A stretch of 64,000 nucleotides of DNA from Saccharopolyspora kobensis (GCF_900108315.1 NZ_FNVB01000005.1:248001-312000); one strand, 5' to 3'; shown: positions 42,330-50,585, counted from the stretch's first letter. Numbers and translations are program-made. The notes: a model not told the origin generated them from the sequence alone.

Positions 42330-43073
42330 GTGAGCCACACCTCTCGACCTGTCAAGGCTGTCCAGCGCGGCGATGCGCGCCGGGAGCGCTGGCGGGAACA
42401 CCGCCAGGCCCGGCGCGCCGAGTTCGTCGAGGCCACGGTGCGCGCGATCGGCAAGCACGGCGCCGACGTCGGCATGGACGACATCGCCGCCGAGGCCGGC
42501 GTCAGCAAACCGGTGCTCTACCGGCACTTCAACGACAAGAGCGACCTGTACGTCGCCGTCGGCGAGTGGGGCGCGGAACTGCTCATGCGGCGGCTGCGCC
42601 CGCTGTTCCACGAGAACGGCAGCCCCAACCAGCGGATCCGCCGCCTGCTCGACGCCTACCTGGGCACCATCGAGCAGTACCCGGAGCTGTACCGGTTCGT
42701 CGTGCAGCGCAACTTCGCCGACCGGCCGGTGCACAGCGACCCGGTCTCGGCGGAGAAGACGGTGATCGCCAACTCGCTGTCGCGCATCCTCGGCGAGTAC
42801 CTGCGCCTGCTGGGCCTGGACTCCGGCGGCGTCGAGGTCTGGAGCCACGGCGTGGTGGGGATGGTGCAGGCCAGCGGCGACTGGTGGCTGGACCGGCAGT
42901 CGATGAGCCGCAGCGATCTCACCGACTACCTGGCGCAGATCATCTGGCACGCGATCGACGGCGTGCTGCGCTCGGCAGGGCTGGTGATCGACCCCGATGA
43001 ACCGCTCGAGATCAGCGACCAGGGACTGCGGGTGGTCGCGGAAGCAGAGGAGCAGGAGGCCGAGCATGGCTGA
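42330..43073 (+). CDS. TetR-family regulator of the AurF-like operon
   Basis: A 247-residue TetR protein whose helix-turn-helix spans about residues 30-75 (AIGKHGADVGMDDIAAEAG, VSKPVLYRHFNDK), with a ligand-binding domain to about residue 210. GTG 42330 lies 7 nt after TACCTT, so the transcript is probably leaderless. A palindromic operator overlaps that promoter. Its stop overlaps the DUF4873 start by 8 nt, so the two are co-translated. It is inferred to control itself and the divergent oxygenase-hydrolase pair. Confidence 0.88.
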   Translation: MSHTSRPVKAVQRGDARRERWREHRQARRAEFVEATVRAIGKHGADVGMDDIAAEAGVSKPVLYRHFNDKSDLYVAVGEWGAELLMRRLRPLFHENGSPNQRIRRLLDAYLGTIEQYPELYRFVVQRNFADRPVHSDPVSAEKTVIANSLSRILGEYLRLLGLDSGGVEVWSHGVVGMVQASGDWWLDRQSMSRSDLTDYLAQIIWHAIDGVLRSAGLVIDPDEPLEISDQGLRVVAEAEEQEAEHG

Positions 43074-43374
43074 CCACGACGAGGACGACTACCGCGGCCC
43101 GGCGACGGTGCGCACCGACGACCGCGAGGTCCCGGTCGAGGTGGTGCTGCGCGGCCACTTCCAGCCGATCGACGGCCGGTTCCACTGGTACGGCCGGCTG
43201 GCCGCGCACGACGAGGTGGCCGAGTTCGCCGCGAACCGCAAGACGCCCGTGCTGCTGAGCACGCCGGAGGGCGAAGCGCAGGGCGTCCTCTCCGACCCCG
43301 ACCCGTGGGGCCGCTACCGCATCACCGGCACCGGGCGCCCGCCGTTCCCGATCCCGACCGAAGTGGACGACTGA
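43066..43374 (+). CDS. DUF4873 protein
   Basis: A 102-residue beta-rich soluble protein matching DUF4873, with EVVLRGHFQPIDGRFHWYGR and WGRYRITGTGRPPFP. In other actinomycetes DUF4873 occurs alone or fused to flavin monooxygenases, which fits its place beside an oxygenase operon; its role is unknown. The ATG has AGGAGG 6 nt upstream and overlaps the end of the TetR gene. Confidence 0.8.
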   Translation: MADHDEDDYRGPATVRTDDREVPVEVVLRGHFQPIDGRFHWYGRLAAHDEVAEFAANRKTPVLLSTPEGEAQGVLSDPDPWGRYRITGTGRPPFPIPTEVDD

Positions 43375-43388
43375 GGCTCCCCGGAACG

Positions 43389-43431
43389 CGCTGAGGGGCA
43401 CCCGCGAACCGGTCGCGGATGCCCCTCAGCG
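43389..43431. terminator. Bidirectional terminator between DUF4873 and DUF3107 genes
   Basis: CGCTGAGGGGCA (43389-43400) pairs perfectly with TGCCCCTCAGCG (43420-43431), with an inner CCGCGA/TCGCGG stem. It occupies most of the 75-bp gap between the two convergent genes. Confidence 0.75.
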
Positions 43432-43449
43432 GTGAAGACCGATGCTCGA

Positions 43450-43677
43450 TCAGCCGACGCCGAAGCCGACGCGCGGCAGCTCCGCCGGGCCGATCTCGAC
43501 GTAGGCGACCTTCGTCGACGGGACGATGATGCGCCGCCCCTTCTCGTCGGTCAGCGCCAGCACGCCCTCAGCGTTCTTCAGCGCGTCGGCGACCAGCGAC
43601 TCGACCTCTTCGGGGGACTGACCGCTGGCGACCGTCAGCTCGCGCGGGCTGTCCACGACGCCGATCTTGACCTCCAC
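43450..43677 (-). CDS. DUF3107 protein (Rv3208A/TB9.4-like)
   Basis: A 75-residue protein matching DUF3107, found throughout actinomycetes next to the Rv3208-type TetR gene. It starts EVKIGVVDSPRELTVASGQ and ends in AELPRVGFG. GTG 43677 has ACGGAGG 6 nt upstream. No catalytic motif is present and the function is unknown. Here the TetR gene and DUF3107 are separated by the inserted hydrolase-oxygenase-TetR block. Confidence 0.88.
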   Translation of the reverse strand: MEVKIGVVDSPRELTVASGQSPEEVESLVADALKNAEGVLALTDEKGRRIIVPSTKVAYVEIGPAELPRVGFGVG

Positions 43678-44051
43678 GCCGAACCTCCGTTGGCACTAGA
43701 TTCCGATAGGTGCGATCAGGCTATCCCAGCCCGAGCCACCTACGGGCAACGAAGGCCGCCGCGCCGCTATTCCGCCGAACGCCGCACCGCGCCCGGCCGC
43801 AGCTTCATGAGCACTTTCGTCCTGGTCGTAGCCGCAGCCGCAGCGCGTGACCGGCACCGATCGGATGGTGTCGCAGGCGCACACCCGCCCTCGCAACTCG
43901 CACCGCCGCGGGTTCTCAGACGTCGTCTGGCGAGGACAGCACGGTCACCGCGTATCGGACATACATCAGAACGGGCTCCCGCCGTCCAGGCGGCGTCTGA
44001 GATTCCGCCACTCGCACCGCCACGCAAGACGAGCCTGGAAACCTCCTTCAA
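43678..44051. other. Intergenic stretch holding repeat copy D
   Basis: The 374-bp gap contains the DUF3107 ribosome site and the best-preserved dispersed element (copy D), whose tail reaches within about 12 bp of the ferritin-like stop codon. No gene is credible here. Confidence 0.55.
43896..44021. repeat. dispersed inverted-repeat element, copy D, with flanking direct repeats
   Basis: Left arm GGGTTCTCAGACGTCGTCTGG (43910-43930); the right arm (43986-44006) has reverse complement GGAATCTCAGACGCCGCCTGG, giving 17 of 21 matching positions. The 12-bp direct repeat ACTCGCACCGCC brackets it at 43896-43907 and 44010-44021. The interior carries GTATCGGACATAC. The conserved tail continues to GAGCCTGGAA at 44040. 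Confidence 0.8.
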
Positions 44052-44738
44052 TCAGCCCAGGCCCAAGCGGTCCATCCGCTTGCCGTGGTTGCTCTGCAGG
44101 CGGCGGAAGAGCGCGCCGATGCCGGTCAGGTCGCCCGAACCCTTGATGATCAGCTCCGCCAGCGCGTCGCGCTCGGCGACCACCCGCTGCGCCTGCATGA
44201 TCGCCTCGCCCAGCAGCCTGCGGCCCCACAGCGTCAGCTTGTCGCGCAGCTTGCGGTCGTTCTCGCAGGCCGCCTGCACCTCCCGCTCGGCGAAGGCCGA
44301 GTGCCCGGTGTCGGCCAGGACCGCGAGCACCAGCTCACGCGTCGTCGGGTCCAGCCACTCCGCCACCTCGCGGTAGAAGTCGGCCGCCAGACCGTCGCCC
44401 ACGTAGGCCTTGACGAGTGATTCCAGCCACGAGTGCGGCGCGGTGGAGGCGTTGAACGCCTCGAACGGCTCGGCGAAGGGCTCCATGACCTCGCCGATCG
44501 ACACCCCGCGGCCCGCAAGGTGCTCCTCCAGCAGCCGGTAGTGCCCCATCTCCGCGGCCGCCATGCTGGCCAGCGCCGCGCGCCCGGTCAGCGTCGGCGC
44601 GGTGCGCGCGTCCTCGGCGAGGCGGTCGAACGCGGTCAGCTCGCCGTAGGCCAGCGCCGCCAGCAGATCCACGACACCTTCCGAGTAACGCTCGTCACTT
44701 TCTCCGGGCAGCGCCGTGCTCTGGTCAGCCTCACTCAT
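44052..44738 (-). CDS. Ferritin-like fold protein (Rv3210c-like)
   Basis: A 228-residue all-helical protein of the ferritin-like superfamily, the positional counterpart of Rv3210c. Candidate metal ligands are Glu residues in [13 protein letters not shown], the [15 protein letters not shown] motif (ExxH) and [12 protein letters not shown]. Related families include MiaE-like hydroxylases, but the reaction is unknown. ATG 44738 lies 7 nt after TAGGCT (44746-44751), indicating leaderless initiation. It is divergent from rhlE. Confidence 0.85.
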   Translation of the reverse strand: MSEADQSTALPGESDERYSEGVVDLLAALAYGELTAFDRLAEDARTAPTLTGRAALASMAAAEMGHYRLLEEHLAGRGVSIGEVMEPFAEPFEAFNASTAPHSWLESLVKAYVGDGLAADFYREVAEWLDPTTRELVLAVLADTGHSAFAEREVQAACENDRKLRDKLTLWGRRLLGEAIMQAQRVVAERDALAELIIKGSGDLTGIGALFRRLQSNHGKRMDRLGLG

Positions 44739-45258
44739 GCCTGCGAGCCTAACCGGCGGCACGCCCGAGTTACGCGCACCACGGCGAGAACGGCGGGCGA
44801 ACAGGTATCCTCGGACATCGGAGGAGCTACGGCGTCCAGCGGGCGGCGCACCGGTCGGGACCGGTCGAGCACCGCGGGGCTGGCTCCCCGAACGTCACGA
44901 TCCGGGCGAGTGAGGCCCGAGCGGGACGGCCCCCGGACCACTGCCGGCGCGAACGCGGCCCACGTGAGATCGCACGCCGGCTTTGGCGCACGCGACGCCG
45001 AGAGGAACGAACCGCAGCGGATGACACCGCTGAGCGAACAAAGGCGCGCATCATCACGTCGGTGACCACGAGCACAGCGAGCGGCTGGAAACGGCAGGCC
45101 GCAGTGCCGGGAGGACGTCGCCACGGATCGGCCCGAGCCGGGACGCGAGCGCGCAGGTACCGAGAGAGGCGATCATTCTGACGTTCACCAACAGCCAGGC
45201 CCCCGACGGCCTCGAAGATCCCAACGGGGGCGGCAGCCCCGAGGAAACCACCCCGGTC
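44739..45258. other. Long leader region upstream of rhlE
   Basis: About 520 bp without an annotated gene. It holds the ferritin-like promoter (44746-44751), a possible rhlE -10 TATCCT at 44808-44813 and no other recognised element. The last 80 bp are in frame with rhlE and may be coding from a CTG at 45178 (GAGAGG 8 nt upstream). A long leader fits regulated expression of RNA helicases, but I see no defined structure. Confidence 0.45.
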
Positions 45259-46824
45259 GTGCACGCGAACCCGCAGGCCCCGACCTTCGCCGAGCTGGAC
45301 GTGCACCCGGACATCGTCCGGGCGCTGAGCGAAGCGGGCATCGAGCGCACCTTCGCCATCCAGGAGCTGACCCTGCCGCTGGCCATGGGCGGCGAGGACC
45401 TGATCGGTCAAGCCCGCACCGGCACCGGCAAGACGCTGGGCTTCGGCGTCCCGCTGCTGCACCGCGTGGAGGTGCCCGGCGACGGCACCCCGCAGGCGCT
45501 CGTCGTGGTCCCCACCCGCGAGCTGTGCCTGCAGGTCACCCGCGACCTCACCGACGCGGGCAAGCACCTGGGCGTGCGCACCGTCGCCGTCTACGGCGGC
45601 CGCCCGTACGAGGAGCAGATCTCCGCCCTGCGCAAGGGCGTCGACGTGGTCATCGGCACTCCGGGCCGCCTGCTCGACCTGGCCGAACAGCGCCACCTGG
45701 TGCTCGGCAAGGTCCGCGGGCTGGTGCTCGACGAGGCCGACGAGATGCTCGACCTGGGCTTCCTGCCGGACATCGAGCGGATCCTGCACATGGTTCCCGA
45801 GCAGCGGCAGACCATGCTGTTCTCGGCCACCATGCCGGGCCCGATCCTGACCCTGGCCCGCACCTTCATGACCCGCCCGACGCACATCCGCGCGGAGCAG
45901 GCCGACGAGAGCGCGGTGCACGAGCGCACCCGGCAGCTGGTCTACCGGGCCCACTCGATGGACAAGAGCGAGCTGATCGCCAAGGCCCTGCAGGCCGAGG
46001 GCCGCGGCCTGGCGATGATCTTCAGCCGCACCAAGCGGCAGGCGCAGAAGCTGGCCGACGAGCTCACCGAGCGCGGCTTCGCGGCCGGCGCGGTGCACGG
46101 CGACCTCGGTCAGGGCGCCCGCGAGAAGGCGCTGCGCGCGTTCCGCTCCGGCAAGGTCGACGTGCTGGTCGCCACCGACGTGGCCGCCCGCGGCATCGAC
46201 GTGGCCGGCGTCACGCACGTGATCAACCTGCAGTGCCCGGACGACGAGAAGACCTACGTGCACCGGATCGGCCGCACCGGCCGGGCGGGCCGCGAAGGCG
46301 TCGCGATCACGCTGGTCGACTGGGACGAAGAGCCCCGGTGGAAGCTGATCAGCGACACGCTCGGCCTGGACAAGCCGGAGCCGGTGGAGACCTACTCCAC
46401 CTCGCCGCACCTGTTCACCGACCTCGACATCCCGACCGACGTGACGGGCCGGTTGCCGCTGGCCAAGCGCACCCGGGAAGGCCTGGACGCCGAGCCGGAG
46501 ACGCAGGGCGAGGCCAAGCGCCCGCGGCGCAACCGCCGCCGCACCCGCGGCGGCAAGGAGTCGCGCGGCGAGGCCGAGACCGGCGCCCGCCAGGACAGCG
46601 ACGCCGAGACCCGGCCCGCGCGCACCCGGCAGCGCCGCCGCACCCGCGGCGGTGGAGCCGAGACCAGCGCACCGGCACCGGAGGCGCCCGCCGCAGGCGG
46701 GGAAGCCGACGCAGGTGAGCGGCCGCGCCGTCGGCGCCGGAGGCGTCGCCCGAGCGGCGGCGAGCAGGCCGGCGAAGCCGGTGGCTCGGCGCGCAGCGGC
46801 AACGCCGAAGGCGGCGCCGCGTAG
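45259..46824 (+). CDS. rhlE: DEAD-box RNA helicase RhlE
   Basis: A 521-residue DEAD-box helicase (Rv3211 counterpart). Motifs in order are the Q motif FAIQE, ARTGTGKT, PTRELCLQV, TPGRLLDL, DEAD, SAT, ATDVAARGID and HRIGRTGRAGR. The last 150 residues form a basic Arg/Gly-rich tail with repeated RRRTRGG blocks, typical of cold-shock and RNA-degradation helicases. GTG 45259 is the first conventional start, but it lacks a good ribosome site; an in-frame CTG at 45178 after GAGAGG would add 27 residues (TFTNSQAPDGLEDPNG). A perfect palindromic terminator follows. Confidence 0.92.
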   Translation: MHANPQAPTFAELDVHPDIVRALSEAGIERTFAIQELTLPLAMGGEDLIGQARTGTGKTLGFGVPLLHRVEVPGDGTPQALVVVPTRELCLQVTRDLTDAGKHLGVRTVAVYGGRPYEEQISALRKGVDVVIGTPGRLLDLAEQRHLVLGKVRGLVLDEADEMLDLGFLPDIERILHMVPEQRQTMLFSATMPGPILTLARTFMTRPTHIRAEQADESAVHERTRQLVYRAHSMDKSELIAKALQAEGRGLAMIFSRTKRQAQKLADELTERGFAAGAVHGDLGQGAREKALRAFRSGKVDVLVATDVAARGIDVAGVTHVINLQCPDDEKTYVHRIGRTGRAGREGVAITLVDWDEEPRWKLISDTLGLDKPEPVETYSTSPHLFTDLDIPTDVTGRLPLAKRTREGLDAEPETQGEAKRPRRNRRRTRGGKESRGEAETGARQDSDAETRPARTRQRRRTRGGGAETSAPAPEAPAAGGEADAGERPRRRRRRRRPSGGEQAGEAGGSARSGNAEGGAA

Positions 46825-46876
46825 CGGAGACCGCGGGGTGGCGGTTTCGAACCGAGATCGCCACCCGGTCCACGAG

Positions 46877-46910
46877 AAGACCGCTGGTTTCGCGCGAAAC
46901 CAGCGGTCTT
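46877..46910 (+). terminator. Perfect 34-bp palindrome terminator after rhlE
   Basis: AAGACCGCTGGTTTCGC is followed directly by its exact reverse complement. As RNA it forms a 15-bp stem with a GCGC tip, 52 nt after the rhlE stop. It also has the form of a cruciform or protein site. Confidence 0.75.
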
Positions 46911-47022
46911 GCCAGTTCAGGAGCCGGTGAGCTCGGCGGGCACCTGCCGGTTGCGGACGAGCGCCGAAGGCCTGTCGGCGAAGTCGTCGCGCTTGTACGA
47001 GCTATGCAGAGTGACCGCCCGC

Positions 47023-47100
47023 GGGTTCTGAGAGGTTTCGCTCCTCCGCCGGGTATCGGACAGGACGGGCACCCGCAGTTCAGGGAGCTTCTCAGCTTCC
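47023..47100. repeat. dispersed inverted-repeat element, copy E
   Basis: Left arm GGGTTCTGAGAGGTTTCGC (from 47023); the right arm (to 47100) has reverse complement GGAAGCTGAGAAGCTCCC. The interior keeps GGGTATCGGACAGGACGGG and the ACCCGCAGT block of copy C, with an internal deletion. Confidence 0.65.
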
Positions 47101-47179
47101 GCTACGCGACCACCCGGGCGAAGCAACCACGAAAAACACTAAGCTCGCCGTCGACGAGAGCTTGCCCCTTTTAGGAGTG

Positions 47180-48388
47180 ATGGTGGTCCGGCCGGAGCGG
47201 CGTACGCGTACCGATCTCGTCGTGGTCGCGCTGATCGCGGTTGCCGTGGTGGTCACCGGCACCGTGCTGTGGATCAACAGCGATGCCCGGGCCACCGTTT
47301 CCGAGGTCGCCACGCACCCGGTGCTGGATCCGCCGTGGGTCGACGGCGTTCCCGAAGCGCTGACCGAGGCGTGGCGGGCACCGAGCCCGGCCACCCCGGT
47401 TCCCGTGGTCGCGGGCCCGGCGGTGGTGACCGGTGCGGGCAACGAGGTCCTCGGGCGGCATCCGGCGTCGGGCCTGGTCGCCTGGCGCTACGCGCGCGAC
47501 ATTCCACTGTGCACGGTCGGCGCCGAGTGGGACCGCGCGATCGCGGTCTTCCGCAAGTCCCTCAACTGCAGCGAGGTCACCTCGCTGCGGGGACCGACCG
47601 GCGTCCGCGGGCCGCAGCGCAACTCCGATGCCGAGCCGGGCACCCAGCTGCTCTCCGACGGCACCTACGTGACCGCCACCGGGCAGCGGACCTTCGAGTC
47701 CTGGCGCTCGGACCTGGTGCGCACCCAGCAGTTCGGCATCCCGCCCGCCATCAAGAACCCGGACAACAACATGCAGCGCCCGGACTGCACGTACTCCTCC
47801 CTGGCGGTCGGCGACGAGCGCACCGCGGCGATCGAGAACTGCCCGCGCGAGCTGGGTCGGGTCACGGTCATCAAGACCCGGCCGGAGGACGACGAGAAGC
47901 CGGAGGAAGTCCTCAGCGTCGGGCTGGGCAGCGCTTCGGCCGGAGTCGTCGCGGTCACCGACGAGCACGTCGCCGTGGTGGAGCGCGACCACTCCGCGGT
48001 GGTCGTGCTCGACAACAGCGGCCGCGAGGTGGCGCACTACCCGGTCCGCGTCGGCACCCCGGACTTCCGGGCGAACGTGCAGGTCGAGTCGACCACCACC
48101 GTCGAGGGCCGGATCTACTGGCACACCGGCGCGGACACCGTCGCGCTCGACCCGGCGACCCTCGCCCCGCTGTGGACCGCCCCGGACACCAGCGGGCCGG
48201 GCATCGAGTTCGGCGGGAAGCTGCTGGTCCCGGTGCGCGACGGGCTCGCCGTCCTGGATCCCGCCACCGGCCACCGCGAGCGGGTGATCCCGGTGGACCG
48301 CGCCGGCTACACCGGCCCGGTGCAGCTCAACTCGGTCGGCCCGGTGGTGCTGGAGCAGCGCGGCGACACCCTCGTCGCCCTGCGCTGA
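47180..48388 (+). CDS. Membrane-anchored beta-propeller protein (Rv3212-like)
   Basis: A 402-residue protein with one N-terminal membrane helix (LVVVALIAVAVVVTGTVLW) and an extracytoplasmic domain of repeated beta-strand motifs such as PASGLVAWRY, TVALDPATLAPLWTA and LAVLDPATGHRERV, resembling PQQ/YncE-type propellers. It corresponds by position to Rv3212 after rhlE. Two Cys pairs are present. ATG 47180 is close to AGGAG; GTG 47183, with 5-nt spacing, is equally possible. The function is unknown. Confidence 0.8.
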   Translation: MVVRPERRTRTDLVVVALIAVAVVVTGTVLWINSDARATVSEVATHPVLDPPWVDGVPEALTEAWRAPSPATPVPVVAGPAVVTGAGNEVLGRHPASGLVAWRYARDIPLCTVGAEWDRAIAVFRKSLNCSEVTSLRGPTGVRGPQRNSDAEPGTQLLSDGTYVTATGQRTFESWRSDLVRTQQFGIPPAIKNPDNNMQRPDCTYSSLAVGDERTAAIENCPRELGRVTVIKTRPEDDEKPEEVLSVGLGSASAGVVAVTDEHVAVVERDHSAVVVLDNSGREVAHYPVRVGTPDFRANVQVESTTTVEGRIYWHTGADTVALDPATLAPLWTAPDTSGPGIEFGGKLLVPVRDGLAVLDPATGHRERVIPVDRAGYTGPVQLNSVGPVVLEQRGDTLVALR

Positions 48389-48395
48389 CCGGGCG

Positions 48396-48776
48396 TCAGG
48401 CCCACCACCAGAACCACAGCGAGCCCAGCACGAGGGCGAACACGCCCAGCGTCGCGAGCCCGCCGATCAGATCGCGGCGGCGATCGGCGACCGCCTGCGC
48501 CGCCACAGCCGCCACCGACGTCACCAGCTGGGAGATCACCGCAGGTAGACCGGGCCCTTGCTGCCCCTGCCCCGTCGCCCAGAACTGCACGCCGACGAGC
48601 GCCAGCGCGAGCACCAGGGAGCCCACCGCCAGCGCACCGCTCAGCCCGCGGATCGCGCTCCCGCTGCGGCTGGGCGCCTTGCGCGAGTGCCGCCTCCGGG
48701 CTCCGTCGACGGGGATCGGCCGCGTTCGGAACTGCCGCGACTCGCGCGGCTGCTCGTAGTCGAATCGCCTGCTCAT
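48396..48776 (-). CDS. Small two-helix membrane protein
   Basis: A 126-residue protein: a basic, Arg-rich cytoplasmic N-terminus of about 45 residues, then helices near GALAVGSLVLALALVGVQFW and LGVFALVLGSLWFWWW at the very end. No family is recognised. Its ATG overlaps the stop of the upstream nuclease gene by 1 nt (TGATG), so the two are translationally coupled. It is convergent with the propeller gene, 7 bp apart. Confidence 0.65.
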   Translation of the reverse strand: MSRRFDYEQPRESRQFRTRPIPVDGARRRHSRKAPSRSGSAIRGLSGALAVGSLVLALALVGVQFWATGQGQQGPGLPAVISQLVTSVAAVAAQAVADRRRDLIGGLATLGVFALVLGSLWFWWWA

Positions 48777-49609
48777 CAGGCTTCCAACGCCGACCAGGAC
48801 GGCAGATCCGGCGCCGCCTGCTTGCCCTCGGCGCAGTGCGACCGGAATTCGCACCACGAGCAGTGCCGCCCGGTCCGCACCGGGAACAGCGCCTCCGGAT
48901 CGCCGCCGAAGGACAGCTCGTCGGCGGCGCTCTGGAACTCCGCGGCCAGCTGCTCGGCCCGTTCCCGCAGCGCGGCCAGCGATTCCGCGGTGTGCACCCA
49001 GCTCGCGACGGTTCCGGTGGGCAGGTGGTGCAGCTCGACGCGGCGGCAGGTCCGGTGGAACTGCTTGCGCACGGCCAAGGCGTAGAGACCCAGTGCCAGC
49101 GAATCCCGCGCGTCGCTGACGCTGAGTCCGTACCTGCCGGTCTTGTAGTCGACGACGACGAGTTCCCCGTCCCGCTCGTCGATGCGGTCCACCCGGCCTT
49201 CGGCGATGATCGAGCCGGCAGGCGCGGAAACCCACCGCTCCACGGCGACCGGGGTATCGGCCGGGGGCAGCTCGGCCACGTACCCGCGGACCCACTCCTG
49301 GGCCCGCTCCCGGTATTCGGCGGCCTGCTCGGGGCCCGCGAACCCGTCGGACTTCCAGTGCTCCCGAACCAGCACCGCCGCCCGCTCCGGCGACCGCTGG
49401 TCGACGCGCAGGTCGAAGTAGGCCCGCAGCGCGTTGTGCACCACCGCGCCCAGCGTGGCGTTCGCCCGGGCACCGGCGCGCGGCGGGGTCGGACGATCGA
49501 GGTAGGTCATGCGGTACTTGCGCGGGCACTGCTGCCAGTTCGACAGGCGGGCCGGAGTCACCCGCACCAACTTGCTGGGAATGCCCTCAAGGCCTAGCTG
49601 CCCTTGCAC
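48776..49609 (-). CDS. RecB-family PD-(D/E)XK nuclease with iron-sulfur cluster motif
   Basis: A 277-residue stand-alone RecB/Cas4-like nuclease. The catalytic core is AEGRVDRIDERDGELVVVDYKTG (Asp and Glu-x-Lys type), and QxxxY-like residues follow (DSLALGLYALAV). An N-terminal Cys (NWQQCPRKYR) and a C-terminal CSWCEFRSHC give the four-Cys pattern of [4Fe-4S] nucleases. It resembles Rv2119-type actinobacterial exonucleases. GTG 49609 lies 7 nt after TACTGT (49617-49622), so it is likely leaderless; a GTG at 49618 is in frame. No cas genes are nearby. Confidence 0.85.
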   Translation of the reverse strand: MQGQLGLEGIPSKLVRVTPARLSNWQQCPRKYRMTYLDRPTPPRAGARANATLGAVVHNALRAYFDLRVDQRSPERAAVLVREHWKSDGFAGPEQAAEYRERAQEWVRGYVAELPPADTPVAVERWVSAPAGSIIAEGRVDRIDERDGELVVVDYKTGRYGLSVSDARDSLALGLYALAVRKQFHRTCRRVELHHLPTGTVASWVHTAESLAALRERAEQLAAEFQSAADELSFGGDPEALFPVRTGRHCSWCEFRSHCAEGKQAAPDLPSWSALEA

Positions 49610-49712
49610 GCGACCCACAGTACGCAGTTTTGCGGCTGCCCCTCGACCGGCCCCGATCAGAAGTCCGCGCCCGCGCGAGCGGCGCCAGCGCCAGGCGACC
49701 GCCCATCGGCTC

Positions 49713-50585
49713 TCAGCAGATCACCTTGCTGCCGGTGCACCGGTCGATCAGCCGGTCCAGCGAGTCGGGCGGGGTGGTCTCCTGGCCGATCCGGATCGTC
49801 TTGTTGGTGCCGTGGTAGTCGCTGCTCCCGGTCGGGATCAGGTCCAGCTCGCCGGCCAGTCCGCGCAACCGCTCGCGCGTCGCCGGGTCGTGGTCGGGGT
49901 GGTCGATCTCGATGCCCGCCAGCCCGCGCTCGGCCAGCTCCGCGACCACTTCCTCGCTCACCACCGGGCCGCGCGCCGTCGCGAAGGGGTGCGCGAGCAC
50001 CGTCGCACCGCCGGCGTCGGTGATCATCTCAATGGCGCGGTGCACAGGTGTGTCGGTGCGCGGCAGGTAGTAGCGCCCGCTGCCGCCGAGGAACCTGGCG
50101 AACGCCTCGTTGACGCTGGCCACCGTCCCGGCGTCGACCAGCGCCCGGGCGAGGTGCGGGCGACCGCCCGGCGAATCCGGCGGCAGTCCGGCCATCAGCC
50201 CGTCCGGATCGATCGGGAAGCCGTCGGCGGCCATGTGCCGAGCCATCTCGTGCAACCGCGTCCGCCGCTCCGCGCGCAGCCGCGACTGCTCGGCGACGAG
50301 CGCGGCCGAGTCCGGGGCGAACAGGTACGCCAGCAGGTGCACCGTGATCGTCCGGCCGTTGCCGTCCGGGCAGGAGCACGAGAGCTCGGCACCCGGCACC
50401 AGCCGAAAACCGCCCGGCTGAGCCAGTTCGCGCACCGCGCGCTCGGCTTCCGCCCAGCCCGCGGTGGTGTCGTGGTCGGTGATCGCGATGGCGTCCAGCC
50501 CGGCCGCGACGGCCGTCGCCACCAGCTCAGCCGGTGTGTCGGTGCCGTCGGACTCGGTGGAATGCGTGTGCAGGTCGATTCGCAC
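49713..50585 (-). CDS. PHP-domain phosphoesterase (TrpH/RNase AM-like)
   Basis: A 290-residue PHP protein. Metal ligands are visible in RIDLHTHSTESDG, ITDHDTTAGW, VPGAELSC, the late ATVLAHPFA and SSDYHG. This is the short TrpH-like group, whose members include nucleoside 3',5'-bisphosphate phosphatases and 5'-3' exoribonucleases; the exact substrate is not determined here. GTG 50585 gives the usual M-R-I-D-L-H start and lies 7 nt after CACACT; GTG 50591 is two codons earlier. Confidence 0.88.
   Translation of the reverse strand: MRIDLHTHSTESDGTDTPAELVATAVAAGLDAIAITDHDTTAGWAEAERAVRELAQPGGFRLVPGAELSCSCPDGNGRTITVHLLAYLFAPDSAALVAEQSRLRAERRTRLHEMARHMAADGFPIDPDGLMAGLPPDSPGGRPHLARALVDAGTVASVNEAFARFLGGSGRYYLPRTDTPVHRAIEMITDAGGATVLAHPFATARGPVVSEEVVAELAERGLAGIEIDHPDHDPATRERLRGLAGELDLIPTGSSDYHGTNKTIRIGQETTPPDSLDRLIDRCTGSKVIC

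Larger units (their letters stand above)
46825..47179. other. Intergenic stretch with terminator and repeat copy E
   Basis: This 355-bp gap holds the rhlE terminator (46877-46910), repeat copy E (47023-47100) and, immediately before 47180, the ribosome site TTTTAGGAG of the next gene. No coding signal is seen. Confidence 0.55.
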
